The notes: generated from the sequence alone by a model not told the origin. A stretch of DNA of 64,000 nt from Aestuariimicrobium sp. p3-SID1156 (GCF_025144225.1 NZ_JALXXB010000005.1:62001-126000), one strand, 5' to 3'. Numbered from the stretch's first letter, positions 23,216 through 34,269 are shown. Numbers and translations are program-made.

Positions 23216-23437
23216 ATGACCCCCATGGAAATCGGCGGCTCCATCAACATGATCGGCTACGCCCTCGCCACCCTGGGCCCGGCCCTCGGCGTGTCCTGGA
23301 TCTTCGCGTCGGTCATCAACGGAACCGCTCGCCAGCCTGAGGCCCGCAGCGCCATGATGGGCACCGCCTTCATCGGCATGGCCGTTGTCGAGGCCCTCGC
23401 GATCATCGCCATCGCCCTGGCGATGGTCATCAAGTGA
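23216..23437 (+). CDS. atpE: F-type ATP synthase subunit c
   Basis: A 73-residue hairpin of two membrane helices that forms the rotor ring. The polar loop ARQPE (38-42) is conserved, and the ion-binding carboxylate is Glu59 in GMAVVEALAI. Helix 1 has Gly14-x-Ala16-x-Ala18-x-x-Gly21 instead of the common repeated glycines. AGAAGGA precedes the ATG by 6-7 nt; the 71-bp gap after atpB may allow separate control of its high expression. It overlaps atpF by 4 bp. Confidence 0.95.
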   Translation: MTPMEIGGSINMIGYALATLGPALGVSWIFASVINGTARQPEARSAMMGTAFIGMAVVEALAIIAIALAMVIK

Positions 23438-24015
23438 GCTCTGCCGTGGTTGCCCAGATCTGGGCGCCCCTCGAAGGAAGCACCCTGGGACCGCTCCTTC
23501 CCAGCCACATCTCGGAGTTCATCGTTGGCATCATCCTGGCCGTCCTGGTCTGGATCGTGATCGCCAAGAAGGTCGTCCCGACCTTCGAGAAGATGTACGC
23601 CGAGCGTGCCGACGCCATCCAGGGCGGCATGGAAAGGGCTGAGAAGGCACAGGTGGAGGCCGAGCAGGCGCTCGCCCAGTACCGCCAGCAGCTCTCGGAA
23701 GCTCGCGAGGAGGCCGCCCGCATCCGCGAGGATGCCAAGAACCAGGGCGCGCAGATCGTCTCGGAGATGCGCACCCAGGCCACCAACGATGCGGCGCGCA
23801 TCATGGCCCAGGCGCGCCAGCAGCTGGACGCCGAGAAGGCCTCGGTCCTCAAGGAGCTGCGCGGCGAGATCGGTGGCCTGGCCACGACCCTCGCCGGCAA
23901 GATCGTGGGCGAGTCCCTCGCCGACGATGCTCGCACCCGCAACACCGTGGACCGTTTCATCGCCGACCTCGAGGCCCAGGCCGACCATCAGTCGGACGCG
24001 CCGGTGGGGAGCTGA
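23434..24015 (+). CDS. atpF: F-type ATP synthase subunit b
   Basis: Peripheral stator subunit of 193 residues. One N-terminal membrane helix (about 28-48, FIVGIILAVLVWIVIAKK) is followed by a long charged Ala-rich coiled coil that reaches delta. It is a separate gene, not the b-delta fusion found in mycobacteria. The GTG start overlaps the atpE stop (GTGA). Confidence 0.95.
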   Translation: MSSAVVAQIWAPLEGSTLGPLLPSHISEFIVGIILAVLVWIVIAKKVVPTFEKMYAERADAIQGGMERAEKAQVEAEQALAQYRQQLSEAREEAARIREDAKNQGAQIVSEMRTQATNDAARIMAQARQQLDAEKASVLKELRGEIGGLATTLAGKIVGESLADDARTRNTVDRFIADLEAQADHQSDAPVGS

Positions 24016-24018
24016 CCC

Positions 24019-24813
24019 ATGAGTGCCAGTGCACAAGCTCGTCGTGACGAGCTGGACCGTGACCTCGACCAGGCACCGGTGAGCCACTCGCTCGGCGGGG
24101 AACTGTTCGCGGTGGTGGATGCGCTCGAGTCTTCCTCAGCCCTGCGTCGGGCTCTCAGCGACCCGGCCGCCGCAGCGGAGGCCAAGGCTGGGCTGGCCAA
24201 CCGCGTCTTCGGACCGCGGGTCAGCCCCGAGGCAGTCGGCGTCATCACCAAGGCGTCCGCGCTGCACTGGTCCACCCCCCAGGACTTGGTCTCCGCCCTG
24301 GAGCGCCAGGCCGTTCGTGCCGAGCTGCGGCTCGCCGAGCAGTCCGGTGGTCTGGCAGGGGTCAATGAGGAGTTGTTCCGGTTCGGCCGCACCATCGCCT
24401 CCGATCGCGGACTACGGGACGCCATCGAGAATCGGAATGCCCCCCTGGAACTGCGCGAGCGGCTGGTTGACCAGCTTCTGCGCGGCAAAGTGGGGGAGGG
24501 CACGGTCAGGCTGGCCAAGCGAGCCCTGCGTGCGCGCGAGCGCACCGTGGCCATGACCCTGGACTCCTACGGGGAGCTCGGGGCCGAACTTGCCAACCGC
24601 ACCATCGCCAAGATCACCGCGGCCAAGCCGCTGGATGCCGACCAGGCCACTCGCCTGCAGGCCGCCCTGTCCCGCCTTGCGGGGCGCGCGGTCGAGATGC
24701 AGGTCGAGGTCGACCCGGAGGTGCTCGGCGGACTGCGTGTGCAGATCGGTGACCAGATCATCGAGGGGACCGTGGCCGGTCGACTCGAGGACGCTCGGCG
24801 ACAGATCGCCTGA
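24019..24813 (+). CDS. atpH: F-type ATP synthase subunit delta
   Basis: Stator protein that joins subunit b to the F1 head. At 264 residues it is longer than the approximately 180 of E. coli delta but typical of Actinobacteria, where an N-terminal helical extension is present. The C-terminal part (PEVLGGLRVQIGDQIIEGTV) is the conserved family signature. It starts 3 bp after atpF. Confidence 0.94.
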   Translation: MSASAQARRDELDRDLDQAPVSHSLGGELFAVVDALESSSALRRALSDPAAAAEAKAGLANRVFGPRVSPEAVGVITKASALHWSTPQDLVSALERQAVRAELRLAEQSGGLAGVNEELFRFGRTIASDRGLRDAIENRNAPLELRERLVDQLLRGKVGEGTVRLAKRALRARERTVAMTLDSYGELGAELANRTIAKITAAKPLDADQATRLQAALSRLAGRAVEMQVEVDPEVLGGLRVQIGDQIIEGTVAGRLEDARRQIA

Positions 24814-24843
24814 CCAAGACACCAGAAAGAGTAGGGACGCGCA

Positions 24844-26478
24844 ATGGCGGAACTGACTATTCGTCCGGAGGAGATCCGCGACGCACTGGACGACTTCGTC
24901 CAGAACTACACCCCTGAGGCAGCCAGCAGCGAAGAGGTCGGCCACGTGGTCACCTCCGGCGACGGCATCGCCCGCGTCGAGGGCCTGCCCTCGGCCCTGG
25001 CGCAGGAGCTGCTGCAGTTCGAGAACGGCACCCTGGGCATCGCCCTGAACCTCGACGTCCGCGAGATCGGCGTCGTCGTGCTCGGCGACTCCGAGGGCAT
25101 CGAGGAGGGCTCGGTCGTCAAGCGCACCGGCGAGGTCCTCTCCGTGCCGGTCGGCGACGGCTATCTGGGCCGCGTCGTGGACGCCATGGGCAACCCGATC
25201 GACGGTCTCGGCGAGATCCAGACCGAGGGCCGCCGCGCCCTCGAGCTGCAGGCTGCCGGAGTCATGGACCGCCAGGAGGTCCGCGAGCCGATGCAGACCG
25301 GTCTGAAGGCCATCGACGCGATGATCCCGATCGGCCGTGGCCAGCGCCAGCTGATCATCGGTGACCGCAAGACCGGAAAGACCGCGATCGCGATCGACAC
25401 CATCATCAACCAGAAGGCCAACTGGGAGTCCGGCGACCCCACGCAGCAGGTGCGCTGCATCTACGTCGCCATCGGCCAGAAGGGTTCGACCGTCGCCGAG
25501 GTGCGCGGCCAGCTCGAGGCCGCCGGTGCGCTGGAGTACACGACCATCGTGCACGCCCCCGCCTCGGCCCCCGCAGGCTTCAAGTACATTGCCCCCTACT
25601 CGGGCTCGGCCATCGGCCAGCACTGGATGTACCAGGGCAAGCACGTCCTGATCATCTTCGACGACCTGACCAAGCAGGCCGAGGCCTACCGCGCCATGTC
25701 CCTGCTGCTGCGTCGTCCCCCGGGCCGCGAGGCCTACCCCGGTGACGTCTTCTACTTGCACTCCCGCCTGCTGGAGCGTTGCGCCAAGCTGAGCGACGAG
25801 CTCGGCGCGGGTTCGATGACCGGCCTGCCGATCATCGAGACCAAGGCCAACGACGTCTCGGCGTACATCCCGACCAACGTGATCTCGATCACCGACGGCC
25901 AGATCTTCCTCCAGTCCGACCTGTTCAACGCCAACCAGCGTCCCGCTGTGGACGTCGGCATCTCGGTCTCGCGAGTGGGTGGCGCTGCCCAGGTCAAGTC
26001 GATGAAGTCGGTTTCGGGTTCGCTGAAGATCACCCTGGCCCAGTACCGCGACATGCAGGCCTTCGCCATGTTCGCCTCTGACCTGGACCCGGTCACGCGC
26101 CGCCAGCTGGAGCGTGGCGCTCGCCTGACCGAGCTGCTCAAGCAGCCCCAGTTCTCCCCGTACCCGGTCGAGGACCAGGTGGTCAGCATCTGGGCCGGTA
26201 CCAACGGCGAGTTCGACGACGTCCCCGTCAGCGACGTGCTGCGCTTCGAGCGTGAGCTGCTCGACCACCTGAGGAGCAACACCCCGATCCTCACCACCCT
26301 GCGCGAGACCAAGAAGATCGACGATGACACCATCGCCGCGCTCACGCAGGAGATCGCCAGCTTCAAGCAGGGCTTCCGCACCTCCGAAGGCAAGTTGTTG
26401 GTCGGCGAGGAGAAGCACGAGGCCATCGACGAGGACGAGATCGACCAGAGCCGCATCGTCAAGCAGAAGCGAGGCTGA
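24844..26478 (+). CDS. atpA: F-type ATP synthase subunit alpha
   Basis: Non-catalytic nucleotide-binding subunit of F1, 544 residues. Walker A GDRKTGKT, followed by [14 protein letters not shown] and the arginine-finger region [19 protein letters not shown]-terminal extension of about 30 charged residues ([23 protein letters not shown]) is actinobacterial in style; in mycobacteria such an extension suppresses ATP hydrolysis. It starts 30 bp after atpH. Confidence 0.97.
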   Translation: MAELTIRPEEIRDALDDFVQNYTPEAASSEEVGHVVTSGDGIARVEGLPSALAQELLQFENGTLGIALNLDVREIGVVVLGDSEGIEEGSVVKRTGEVLSVPVGDGYLGRVVDAMGNPIDGLGEIQTEGRRALELQAAGVMDRQEVREPMQTGLKAIDAMIPIGRGQRQLIIGDRKTGKTAIAIDTIINQKANWESGDPTQQVRCIYVAIGQKGSTVAEVRGQLEAAGALEYTTIVHAPASAPAGFKYIAPYSGSAIGQHWMYQGKHVLIIFDDLTKQAEAYRAMSLLLRRPPGREAYPGDVFYLHSRLLERCAKLSDELGAGSMTGLPIIETKANDVSAYIPTNVISITDGQIFLQSDLFNANQRPAVDVGISVSRVGGAAQVKSMKSVSGSLKITLAQYRDMQAFAMFASDLDPVTRRQLERGARLTELLKQPQFSPYPVEDQVVSIWAGTNGEFDDVPVSDVLRFERELLDHLRSNTPILTTLRETKKIDDDTIAALTQEIASFKQGFRTSEGKLLVGEEKHEAIDEDEIDQSRIVKQKRG

Positions 26479-26481
26479 TCG

Positions 26482-28867
<2,386 letters not shown>

Positions 28868-28869
28868 TC

Positions 28870-29286
28870 ATGGCCGATCCCCTGCAGGTCGAGGTCGTCG
28901 CTGCCGACCGTCTGGTCTGGGAGGGCGAGGCCACCAATGTCATCGTTCGGACCACGGAGGGTGACATCGGCATCCTCCCCCGTCACGAGGCACTGCTCGC
29001 CGGCCTGGTCCCCAGCGCCTGCGAGATCGTGACCACGGACGGCTCCCGTCAGGTCGTCGCGATCGATGGTGGCTTCCTGGCCGTGAACGAGAACCGGGTC
29101 TCCATCATGACCCAGTTCGCGTCCCTCTCCGAGGAGGTCACCCCCGAGCAGGCCCAGCGTGAGCTGGACAGATTCGAGCGGCTGAAGGAGGCCGGTGAGA
29201 TGACCGAGGACGACCTCCACCGGTACCACTTGGCCACCGCCCAGATGAAGCTCATTGCCAAGGAGAACGGCATCAGGGCCCACTGA
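28870..29286 (+). CDS. atpC: F-type ATP synthase subunit epsilon
   Basis: Small rotor subunit of 138 residues that couples F1 to the c-ring and can inhibit ATP hydrolysis. It has the N-terminal beta-sandwich (LQVEVVAADRLVWEGEA, GDIGILPRHEALLAGL) and a C-terminal two-helix region. An in-frame GTG at 28864 exists, but AAGGAGC at 28856-28862 is correctly spaced only for the ATG at 28870. It closes the atp operon. Confidence 0.95.
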   Translation: MADPLQVEVVAADRLVWEGEATNVIVRTTEGDIGILPRHEALLAGLVPSACEIVTTDGSRQVVAIDGGFLAVNENRVSIMTQFASLSEEVTPEQAQRELDRFERLKEAGEMTEDDLHRYHLATAQMKLIAKENGIRAH

Positions 29287-29306
29287 GCGAACTTCACGAG
29301 CCATGC

Positions 29307-29339
29307 GACGGCTGTCACCCCTCTGGGGTGGCAGCCGTC
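29307..29339 (+). terminator. atp operon terminator
   Basis: GACGGCTG-CACCCC / GGGGTG-CAGCCGTC, 15 bp with one T-G pairing, loop TCT. It lies 20 nt after the atpC stop. No U-tract. Confidence 0.7.
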
Positions 29340-29420
29340 CGTGCGTCCAGAGGGCTGTCAGGCGCGGTCGGACGGGGTGACGTTCTGCGGACCGGAGTGT
29401 GGTGCGCTGGCCCCATCTAG

Positions 29421-29426
29421 TACCCT
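29421..29426 (+). promoter_or_regulatory. -10 element for a leaderless mRNA (DUF2550 gene)
   Basis: TACCCT (overlapping TAGTAC) ends 6 nt before the ATG at 29433. Confidence 0.5.
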
Positions 29427-29432
29427 CGCGTC

Positions 29433-29888
29433 ATGGAGTGGACGATCGGGCTTGAGGCTGCCGCCCTGATCATGCTGCTCCTGATGGGCTTTCTCGCGAT
29501 CCTGTGGGGCCGCCGACGGTGGTTGTCCAGCCAGGGCGGGGTCTTCGACTGTGCCCTCAAGCTCGGACGCACGCCGTCGGGTTGGGCCCTGGGCATGGCG
29601 CGCTACCACGGCGACGAGCTGCAGTGGTTCCGGATCTTCTCCGCCTCCTTCCGCCCCCGCGTCGTGCTCAAGCGGGCAGAGACGAGCTGGGGCTCCCAAC
29701 GGATCCCGGAGGCCGCCGAGCAGATGCTACTGTTCACCGACCACCAGGTGGTGGAGTTGCGGGGCCGCGACCGCCACGGCACCCCCACCACGTGGGAGCT
29801 GGCGATGACCCCGGCCTCCGTGACCGGCCTGATGAGTTGGCTGGAGGCCTCCCCGCCCGGGGGCGGCTACGAGGTCATCGGCCGCTGA
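29433..29888 (+). CDS. DUF2550 membrane-anchored protein
   Basis: A 151-residue protein with one N-terminal membrane helix (AAALIMLLLMGFLAILWG) and a cytosolic beta-rich domain (GGVFDCALKLG, WALGMARYHGDELQWFRIF) of the DUF2550 family. The equivalent in M. tuberculosis is Rv1312, also directly after atpC. Function is unknown; conserved synteny with the ATP synthase operon is the main clue. Its last 22 bp overlap the convergent cobalamin adenosyltransferase gene. Confidence 0.85.
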   Translation: MEWTIGLEAAALIMLLLMGFLAILWGRRRWLSSQGGVFDCALKLGRTPSGWALGMARYHGDELQWFRIFSASFRPRVVLKRAETSWGSQRIPEAAEQMLLFTDHQVVELRGRDRHGTPTTWELAMTPASVTGLMSWLEASPPGGGYEVIGR

Positions 29889-30499
29889 CCGCCGGGCACC
29901 CAGAGGGTTTCCGCGTCCTCCTGCGTCCCGCCGTGGGTGGTGACGAAGCGACCCAGGATGAACAACAGGTCCGAGAGGCGGTTGAGGTAGGTGATGGCGA
30001 CCGAGCTGATCCCGCCGGGCTGCTCCTTCGTCCCCGTCTCGTCCAGGCCGTACTGCTCGGCGGCCTGCCAGGCGATGCGTTCCGCCCGACGCACGGTGGT
30101 GCGAGCAACATGCAGCTGGGCAGCGCCCACGGTGGGCCCACCGGGCAGGATGAACGAACGCAGGTTCGGGAGTGGATCGCCGAACTCGTCGCACCAGCGC
30201 TCGAGCCGGTCCACCGAGGACTGCAGGATGCGCAGCGGCTCCCACTCCGGGTCAGCAACCAGGGGAGTGGACAGGTCCGCGCCCAGGTCGAACAGCTCAT
30301 GCTGGATGACATGGAGCACCTCGGTGACCTCGGCGGGCATGTCGCCACTGGCCAACACCACACCCACGGCAGAATTGGCCTCGTCCACCGCGCCATAGGC
30401 CTGGACCCGAAGGTCGGTCTTGCGAGCGAGCGAATTGTCACTGAGGCGGGTCTCGCCCTTGTCGCCGGTGCGGGTGTAGATGCGCGTGAGATGGACCAT
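29867..30499 (-). CDS. PduO-type cob(I)alamin adenosyltransferase
   Basis: Transfers the 5'-deoxyadenosyl group of ATP to cob(I)alamin, giving coenzyme B12 for enzymes such as methylmalonyl-CoA mutase. It has 210 residues. The N-terminal ATP-binding segment is TRTGDKGETRL, followed by AYGAVDEANSAVG and the C-terminal YLNRLSDLLFILGR. The position next to DUF2550 matches M. tuberculosis Rv1314c. In this window it fits the methylmalonyl-CoA epimerase at 34.4 kb, which acts one step from the B12 enzyme. Confidence 0.93.
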   Translation of the reverse strand: MVHLTRIYTRTGDKGETRLSDNSLARKTDLRVQAYGAVDEANSAVGVVLASGDMPAEVTEVLHVIQHELFDLGADLSTPLVADPEWEPLRILQSSVDRLERWCDEFGDPLPNLRSFILPGGPTVGAAQLHVARTTVRRAERIAWQAAEQYGLDETGTKEQPGGISSVAITYLNRLSDLLFILGRFVTTHGGTQEDAETLWVPGGQRPMTS

Positions 30500-30505
30500 G
30501 TGGGG

Positions 30506-30511
30506 AGCCTA
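30506..30511 (-). promoter_or_regulatory. -10 element for a leaderless mRNA (cobalamin adenosyltransferase)
   Basis: TAGGCT on the minus strand ends 6 nt before the ATG at 30499. No ribosome-binding site is present. Confidence 0.6.
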
Positions 30512-30543
30512 TCCCGACCCACGAACTGACGGAAGGACGAGCG

Positions 30544-31230
30544 ATGCGCGAACAGCGGCGCCCACTCATGGCGACACGACGGGTGGCAGGCATGGCCCTG
30601 GCTCTGGCCTTGGGAGCTGGGCTTTCCGCCTGTGCCAAGGACGCCGGGCAGGGCGAAGGAACCGTGCAGGGGGAGAGCACGACGTGCGAGTACCGCGTGG
30701 GCGGCAACCCGGCGCGTCCGGTCGACCCACCTTCTGCGAACGCACCGACCACGGGTGAGGCCCAGGTGACCATGCGGATGGCAGCTGGCACGGTGACCCT
30801 CAGCCTGGACCGATCCCATGCCCCGTGTGCCGTGAACTCGATGGAGAGCCTGGTGAGACAGAAGTTCTACGACGGCACCCGTTGCCACCGTCTGGTCGAC
30901 CAGGGCATCTTCATCCTCCAGTGCGGCGACCCCACCGGCAGCGGCGCGGGAGGACCGGGCTACAGCTATGACGACGAGCTCACCGGCACGGAGAACTACC
31001 CGAGGGGAACCGTGGCCATGGCCAACCCGGGCAAGGATGCCAATGGCTCCCAGTTCTTCATCGTCTGGGCTGACAGCCCGCTCGAACCCCACTACACGGT
31101 GATCGGGAAGGTCGACGAGAAGTCCCTCAAGGTCATCCAGTCCATTGCCTCCCAGGGCGTGGACGGCACGGACCCCAACCAGTCGACCCCCATCGCAGAC
31201 GCGAGCATCACGACGATGGCGCTTGGCTGA
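30544..31230 (+). CDS. Cyclophilin-type peptidyl-prolyl isomerase lipoprotein
   Basis: Exported protein-folding enzyme of 228 residues. The signal peptide ends in the lipobox GLSAC with Cys30, so it should be lipid-anchored. The cyclophilin domain (about 70-225) contains YDGTRCHRLV, ILQCGDPTGSG, GTVAMANPG and NGSQFFIVWADSP, which include the proline-pocket Phe and Gln residues. GGAAGGA lies before the ATG. The last 23 bp overlap the convergent hydrolase gene. Confidence 0.92.
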   Translation: MREQRRPLMATRRVAGMALALALGAGLSACAKDAGQGEGTVQGESTTCEYRVGGNPARPVDPPSANAPTTGEAQVTMRMAAGTVTLSLDRSHAPCAVNSMESLVRQKFYDGTRCHRLVDQGIFILQCGDPTGSGAGGPGYSYDDELTGTENYPRGTVAMANPGKDANGSQFFIVWADSPLEPHYTVIGKVDEKSLKVIQSIASQGVDGTDPNQSTPIADASITTMALG

Positions 31231-32008
31231 GGAAGTTGACCAGTACCTCGGTGAAGACCTGCGGCTGCTCGCTGTGCACCCAGTGGCCCGCATTCTTGAT
31301 CGTCACCAGTCGGGTGTTCGGGAAGAGGGCCTCCATCGCCGGCCTGTGGGCGTCCTGGACGTAACCGGACAGTGCGCCTCGAACCCAGAGAACGGGGCCG
31401 GGGTAGCTGTGGCCCTCCGGGTCGGGCCAGCTGGCCACCAGGTCGAGGTCTCGTTCGAGCAGGTCCAGGTTCGCCTGCCAGTGCCAGCCCGAGGTGTCCC
31501 GACGCAGGTTCTGCAGCAGGAAGCCACGAATGGTGTCGTTGGGGACCAGCGGCTTCAAGAGGTCGTCGGCCTGGCTGCGGGATTCCAGCGTGGCAAGGTC
31601 GAGACGCTGCAGGGAGTACACGAAGCGCTCGAAGACCGAGCTGGAACGGTCGCCCTCGACCGGTGATATGTCGCTGACCACCAGTCGTTCGACCAGCTCC
31701 GGATGGCGCAGGGCAAGCTGCATCACGGTGCGGCCGCCCATGGAATGGCCGACCAGCGCAACGGGACGGTCGGGGCTCCACTGGCGCACGGTGTCGGCGA
31801 CCTCGGCCGCCATGTCGACGTAGTCGATGGACCCGGTCCAGGGGGAGCGACCGTGGTTGGGCAGGTCCACCATCGCGATCCGCAGGGAGGGGTCGCGCGT
31901 GACCAAGGTCTTCGCGATCGTGTGGAAATTGCGTCCCTGACCGAGCAGTCCGTGGACGAAGACCACTGGCCGCTCACCGGGGCCCACCTCGTGCAGGTGC
32001 AACATCAT
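31208..32008 (-). CDS. Alpha/beta hydrolase, YbfF-like esterase
   Basis: A 266-residue alpha/beta hydrolase. The nucleophile elbow is GHSMGG, the oxyanion region is FVHGLLGQGRNF, a lid follows, and the catalytic His is in IKNAGHWVHSEQP. It is nearest in pattern to bacterial YbfF-type thioesterase/esterases; the natural substrate is unknown. The ATG overlaps the stop of the upstream zinc-knuckle gene by 4 bp (ATGA), so both are probably translated together. Confidence 0.85.
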   Translation of the reverse strand: MMLHLHEVGPGERPVVFVHGLLGQGRNFHTIAKTLVTRDPSLRIAMVDLPNHGRSPWTGSIDYVDMAAEVADTVRQWSPDRPVALVGHSMGGRTVMQLALRHPELVERLVVSDISPVEGDRSSSVFERFVYSLQRLDLATLESRSQADDLLKPLVPNDTIRGFLLQNLRRDTSGWHWQANLDLLERDLDLVASWPDPEGHSYPGPVLWVRGALSGYVQDAHRPAMEALFPNTRLVTIKNAGHWVHSEQPQVFTEVLVNFLSQAPSS

Positions 32009-32295
32009 GTCAGCCTGTTCCAGCAGCCGGTGTGCCAGTGTCGGCGCCCCTCGACCGCCCGCTCGAGCCCCCAGGCGGGGGTCTCCGGCCAGGCCACGAC
32101 ATGGGCCACGCCCACACCAATGGGACGCCCGCAGGCCGGGCAGGTGTAGGGCTTCGTCGCCGAAGCACCCGGGACGGTGCGCACGACCCAGCGCTCGCCC
32201 AACTTGTGGGCAGAGGTCGCATGGGCCCCTGACAGCGGGCGCGGCTGCTCGTAGCGCTTCCCGATGCGCAGGTGCTTGTTGCCTCGTCGTGCCAT
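32005..32295 (-). CDS. Small zinc-knuckle protein divergent from nucS (often annotated ATP/GTP-binding)
   Basis: A 96-residue actinobacterial protein. A basic N-terminus (ARRGNKHLRIGKRY) is followed by TCPACGRPI and HWHTGC, which together give a C-x2-C...H-x-H-x2-C metal-binding arrangement similar to a short HNH or zinc-ribbon fold. Homologs in Streptomyces carry the label ATP/GTP-binding protein, but no Walker motif is visible. Its start is 60 bp from nucS in divergent orientation, an arrangement I recall from other Actinobacteria, so a role beside NucS is plausible but unproven. Confidence 0.75.
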   Translation of the reverse strand: MARRGNKHLRIGKRYEQPRPLSGAHATSAHKLGERWVVRTVPGASATKPYTCPACGRPIGVGVAHVVAWPETPAWGLERAVEGRRHWHTGCWNRLT

Positions 32296-32304
32296 GATGC
32301 CCCC

Positions 32305-32310
32305 ACTCTA
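32305..32310 (-). promoter_or_regulatory. -10 element of the zinc-knuckle gene
   Basis: TAGAGT on the minus strand ends 9 nt before the ATG at 32295, so the leader is at most a few bases. It is divergent from the nucS promoter about 35 bp away. Confidence 0.45.
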
Positions 32311-32343
32311 CGTGGCGGCAGACACCGCCGAGGTGGGAGCCGG

Positions 32344-32349
32344 TAGCCT
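32344..32349 (+). promoter_or_regulatory. -10 element for leaderless nucS
   Basis: TAGCCT ends immediately before the GTG at 32350 and 6 nt before the GTG at 32356. Only the second start fits a leaderless transcript. Confidence 0.6.
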
Positions 32350-32355
32350 GTGCGG

Positions 32356-33066
32356 GTGCGCGTCGTGATTGCCGAATGCCAGGTCGACTATGCCGGTCGG
32401 TTGACCGCCCACCTCCCGATGGCCAAGCGGCTGATCCTGGTGAAGGCGGACAGCTCGGTGTCGATCCACGCCGACGACCGGGCCTACAAGCCGCTGAACT
32501 GGATGAGCCCGCCCTGCACCATTGAGGTCCGAGCGCCCCAGCCCGACGAGGCTGCGACCACCGCCGATCTTGACCCTCGCATCAGTGAGGTGTGGACGGT
32601 CACCGGCCCGCAGGGGGACACCCTGCAGATCACGCTGGGCGAGGTCTTCCACGACTCCAGCCACGAGCTGGGAATCGACCCCGGCCTGCAGAAGGACGGC
32701 GTCGAGGCGCACCTCCAGGAGCTGCTGGCTGAGCATCCCACCACCTTTGGCGCGGGCTACCACCTCGTCCAGCGTGAGTACCTCACCCCCATTGGCCCGG
32801 TGGACCTGCTGCTGCGCAACCCTGAGGGCGGCTACGTGGCTGTCGAGGTCAAGCGTCGCGGGGAGATCGACGGTGTCGAGCAACTCACCCGCTACCTGGA
32901 CCTGATGAACCGCGACCCGCTCATGCGCCCGGTCGTGGGCGTGTTCGCGGCCCAGCAGATCAAGCCCCAGGCGCGCACGCTGGCGACCGATCGAGGGATC
33001 GCGTGCGTCACCGTGGACTACGACGCCCTGCGCGGCATGGACAATGCCGAGGACAGGCTGTTTTAG
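32356..33066 (+). CDS. nucS: Mismatch-specific endonuclease NucS/EndoMS
   Basis: Makes double-strand cuts at mismatched bases and provides non-canonical mismatch repair in Actinobacteria that lack MutS/MutL. With the GTG at 32356 it has 236 residues. The N-terminal DNA-binding region includes [12 protein letters not shown] and [15 protein letters not shown]. The RecB-like nuclease core includes [29 protein letters not shown] and [18 protein letters not shown]. The C-terminal AEDRLF should bind the beta clamp, as in NucS homologs. An upstream GTG at 32350 would add two residues but leaves no room for transcription start. Confidence 0.95.
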   Translation: MRVVIAECQVDYAGRLTAHLPMAKRLILVKADSSVSIHADDRAYKPLNWMSPPCTIEVRAPQPDEAATTADLDPRISEVWTVTGPQGDTLQITLGEVFHDSSHELGIDPGLQKDGVEAHLQELLAEHPTTFGAGYHLVQREYLTPIGPVDLLLRNPEGGYVAVEVKRRGEIDGVEQLTRYLDLMNRDPLMRPVVGVFAAQQIKPQARTLATDRGIACVTVDYDALRGMDNAEDRLF

Positions 33067-33084
33067 CCTGCCCTCCGCTGTGCA

Positions 33085-34269
33085 CTAATCGGCCCTACGG
33101 TCGTTCCTGCTGGTCTCGGGTTCCTCGGCTGCCATGTCTTCGCGGCTCACCACCAGCGTGGACTCGTCATCGGCCTTGTCGAAGGGGTCGGCGTCGGGGA
33201 AGTCCAGCGACGACTGGCCGGCCAGTGCTCGCAGGTTCGACAGCTGGGCCATGACCGAATGCTTGCGCTGCACCAGGGCCGCCACCTCGCGTTCCAACTG
33301 CTCCTTGCGCCAGGCGTACTGCTCCTCCAGGCGGTCCTTCATCATGGCCACCTGCCGGTGGGCTGAGGACATCTGGTTCTCGGCATCGCGCGACGCCGTG
33401 AGCTTGATCTGCTCGGCATCGGCCAGTGCTGCGGAACGGATCTCGCGGGCACGATCTCCCTCGTCGGCCACCTGCCGGGCGGCTGCCTCCTGCTGGCGTG
33501 TGGCATCGGCGAGAAGTGCCTCCACCTTCTGCCGGGCCTGGTCGTGCTCCTGGGCCGAACGAGCGAGGACGGTCTCGGCCTCCTGCCGCGCCTTCAGCGT
33601 GATCTCGGACGCCTGAAGGCGGGCAGCCGCCAGGATCTCCGCAGCCTCACGCTCGGCGACCTCCCGGGCGCGCGTGCCGCTCAGGGTGGCCTGCTCGACG
33701 AGGTTGGCAGCGGTGGTGGTCTTCTCCGCGGTGATCTGCTCGCCCTGGCGGCGGGCGGCCTCCAGCAGGGCGTCTGCCTCGGTGCGGGTACGTTCCAGCA
33801 TGGCGGCGGCATCAGCATCCAGGTCAGCGCGCAGCTTGCGGAGGTTGGCCAATCCGGCCACCCGGATGTCGTCGGCCTCGGCCTGGGCATTGGCCCGCAG
33901 GTCGGCGGCGACCCGGCGTCCCTCCTCCTTGATCCGCTCGGCCTCGAGCCCCGCCCGGGTGACCAGGTCGGTGGCCTGCCCCTCGGCGGCGGTGATGATG
34001 CCGGTGGCGTGGGCGCCGAGACGGGCAAAGTCCGTGCTCCCCCCACCCTCGCCCTGGCTGTTGATGACCTCGCGGCGGAGGTGGCGGGCCAGCTGCTTCA
34101 GGGTGCTGAGTTCGGTCTCGATGCTGCGGACGTAGCGGTCGACCTCCTGCTTGTCATAGCCGAGCATCGCCTGCGGGAAGGCTCCAGCAGCACTGGCCCG
34201 GTCATCGAACAGGTTGAGGCCGGTTTCCTCAATCATCTCGTCGACGTTGGTGTGGGCATCGCTGCTCAT
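33085..34269 (-). CDS. DivIVA-related coiled-coil protein (FilP/Scy-like position)
   Basis: A 394-residue, mainly coiled-coil protein. The N-terminal part has the DivIVA-type motif MLGYDKQEVDRYVRSIETEL (about 34-53). A long Ala/Glu/Arg-rich coiled coil follows (about 95-355) and then an acidic tail. Strong GAGGAGTG precedes the ATG at 34269. The location between nucS and methylmalonyl-CoA epimerase matches, from memory, the Streptomyces FilP/Scy region. This suggests a cytoskeletal or polar-growth scaffold; the protein itself is too repetitive to assign by motif alone. Confidence 0.75.
   Translation of the reverse strand: MSSDAHTNVDEMIEETGLNLFDDRASAAGAFPQAMLGYDKQEVDRYVRSIETELSTLKQLARHLRREVINSQGEGGGSTDFARLGAHATGIITAAEGQATDLVTRAGLEAERIKEEGRRVAADLRANAQAEADDIRVAGLANLRKLRADLDADAAAMLERTRTEADALLEAARRQGEQITAEKTTTAANLVEQATLSGTRAREVAEREAAEILAAARLQASEITLKARQEAETVLARSAQEHDQARQKVEALLADATRQQEAAARQVADEGDRAREIRSAALADAEQIKLTASRDAENQMSSAHRQVAMMKDRLEEQYAWRKEQLEREVAALVQRKHSVMAQLSNLRALAGQSSLDFPDADPFDKADDESTLVVSREDMAAEEPETSRNDRRAD

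Noticed and set aside
29433..30499. Cobalamin riboswitch near the adenosyltransferase gene
   Set aside because: The gene has a leaderless promoter and only 44 bp separate it from the divergent neighbour, too short for a B12 riboswitch.
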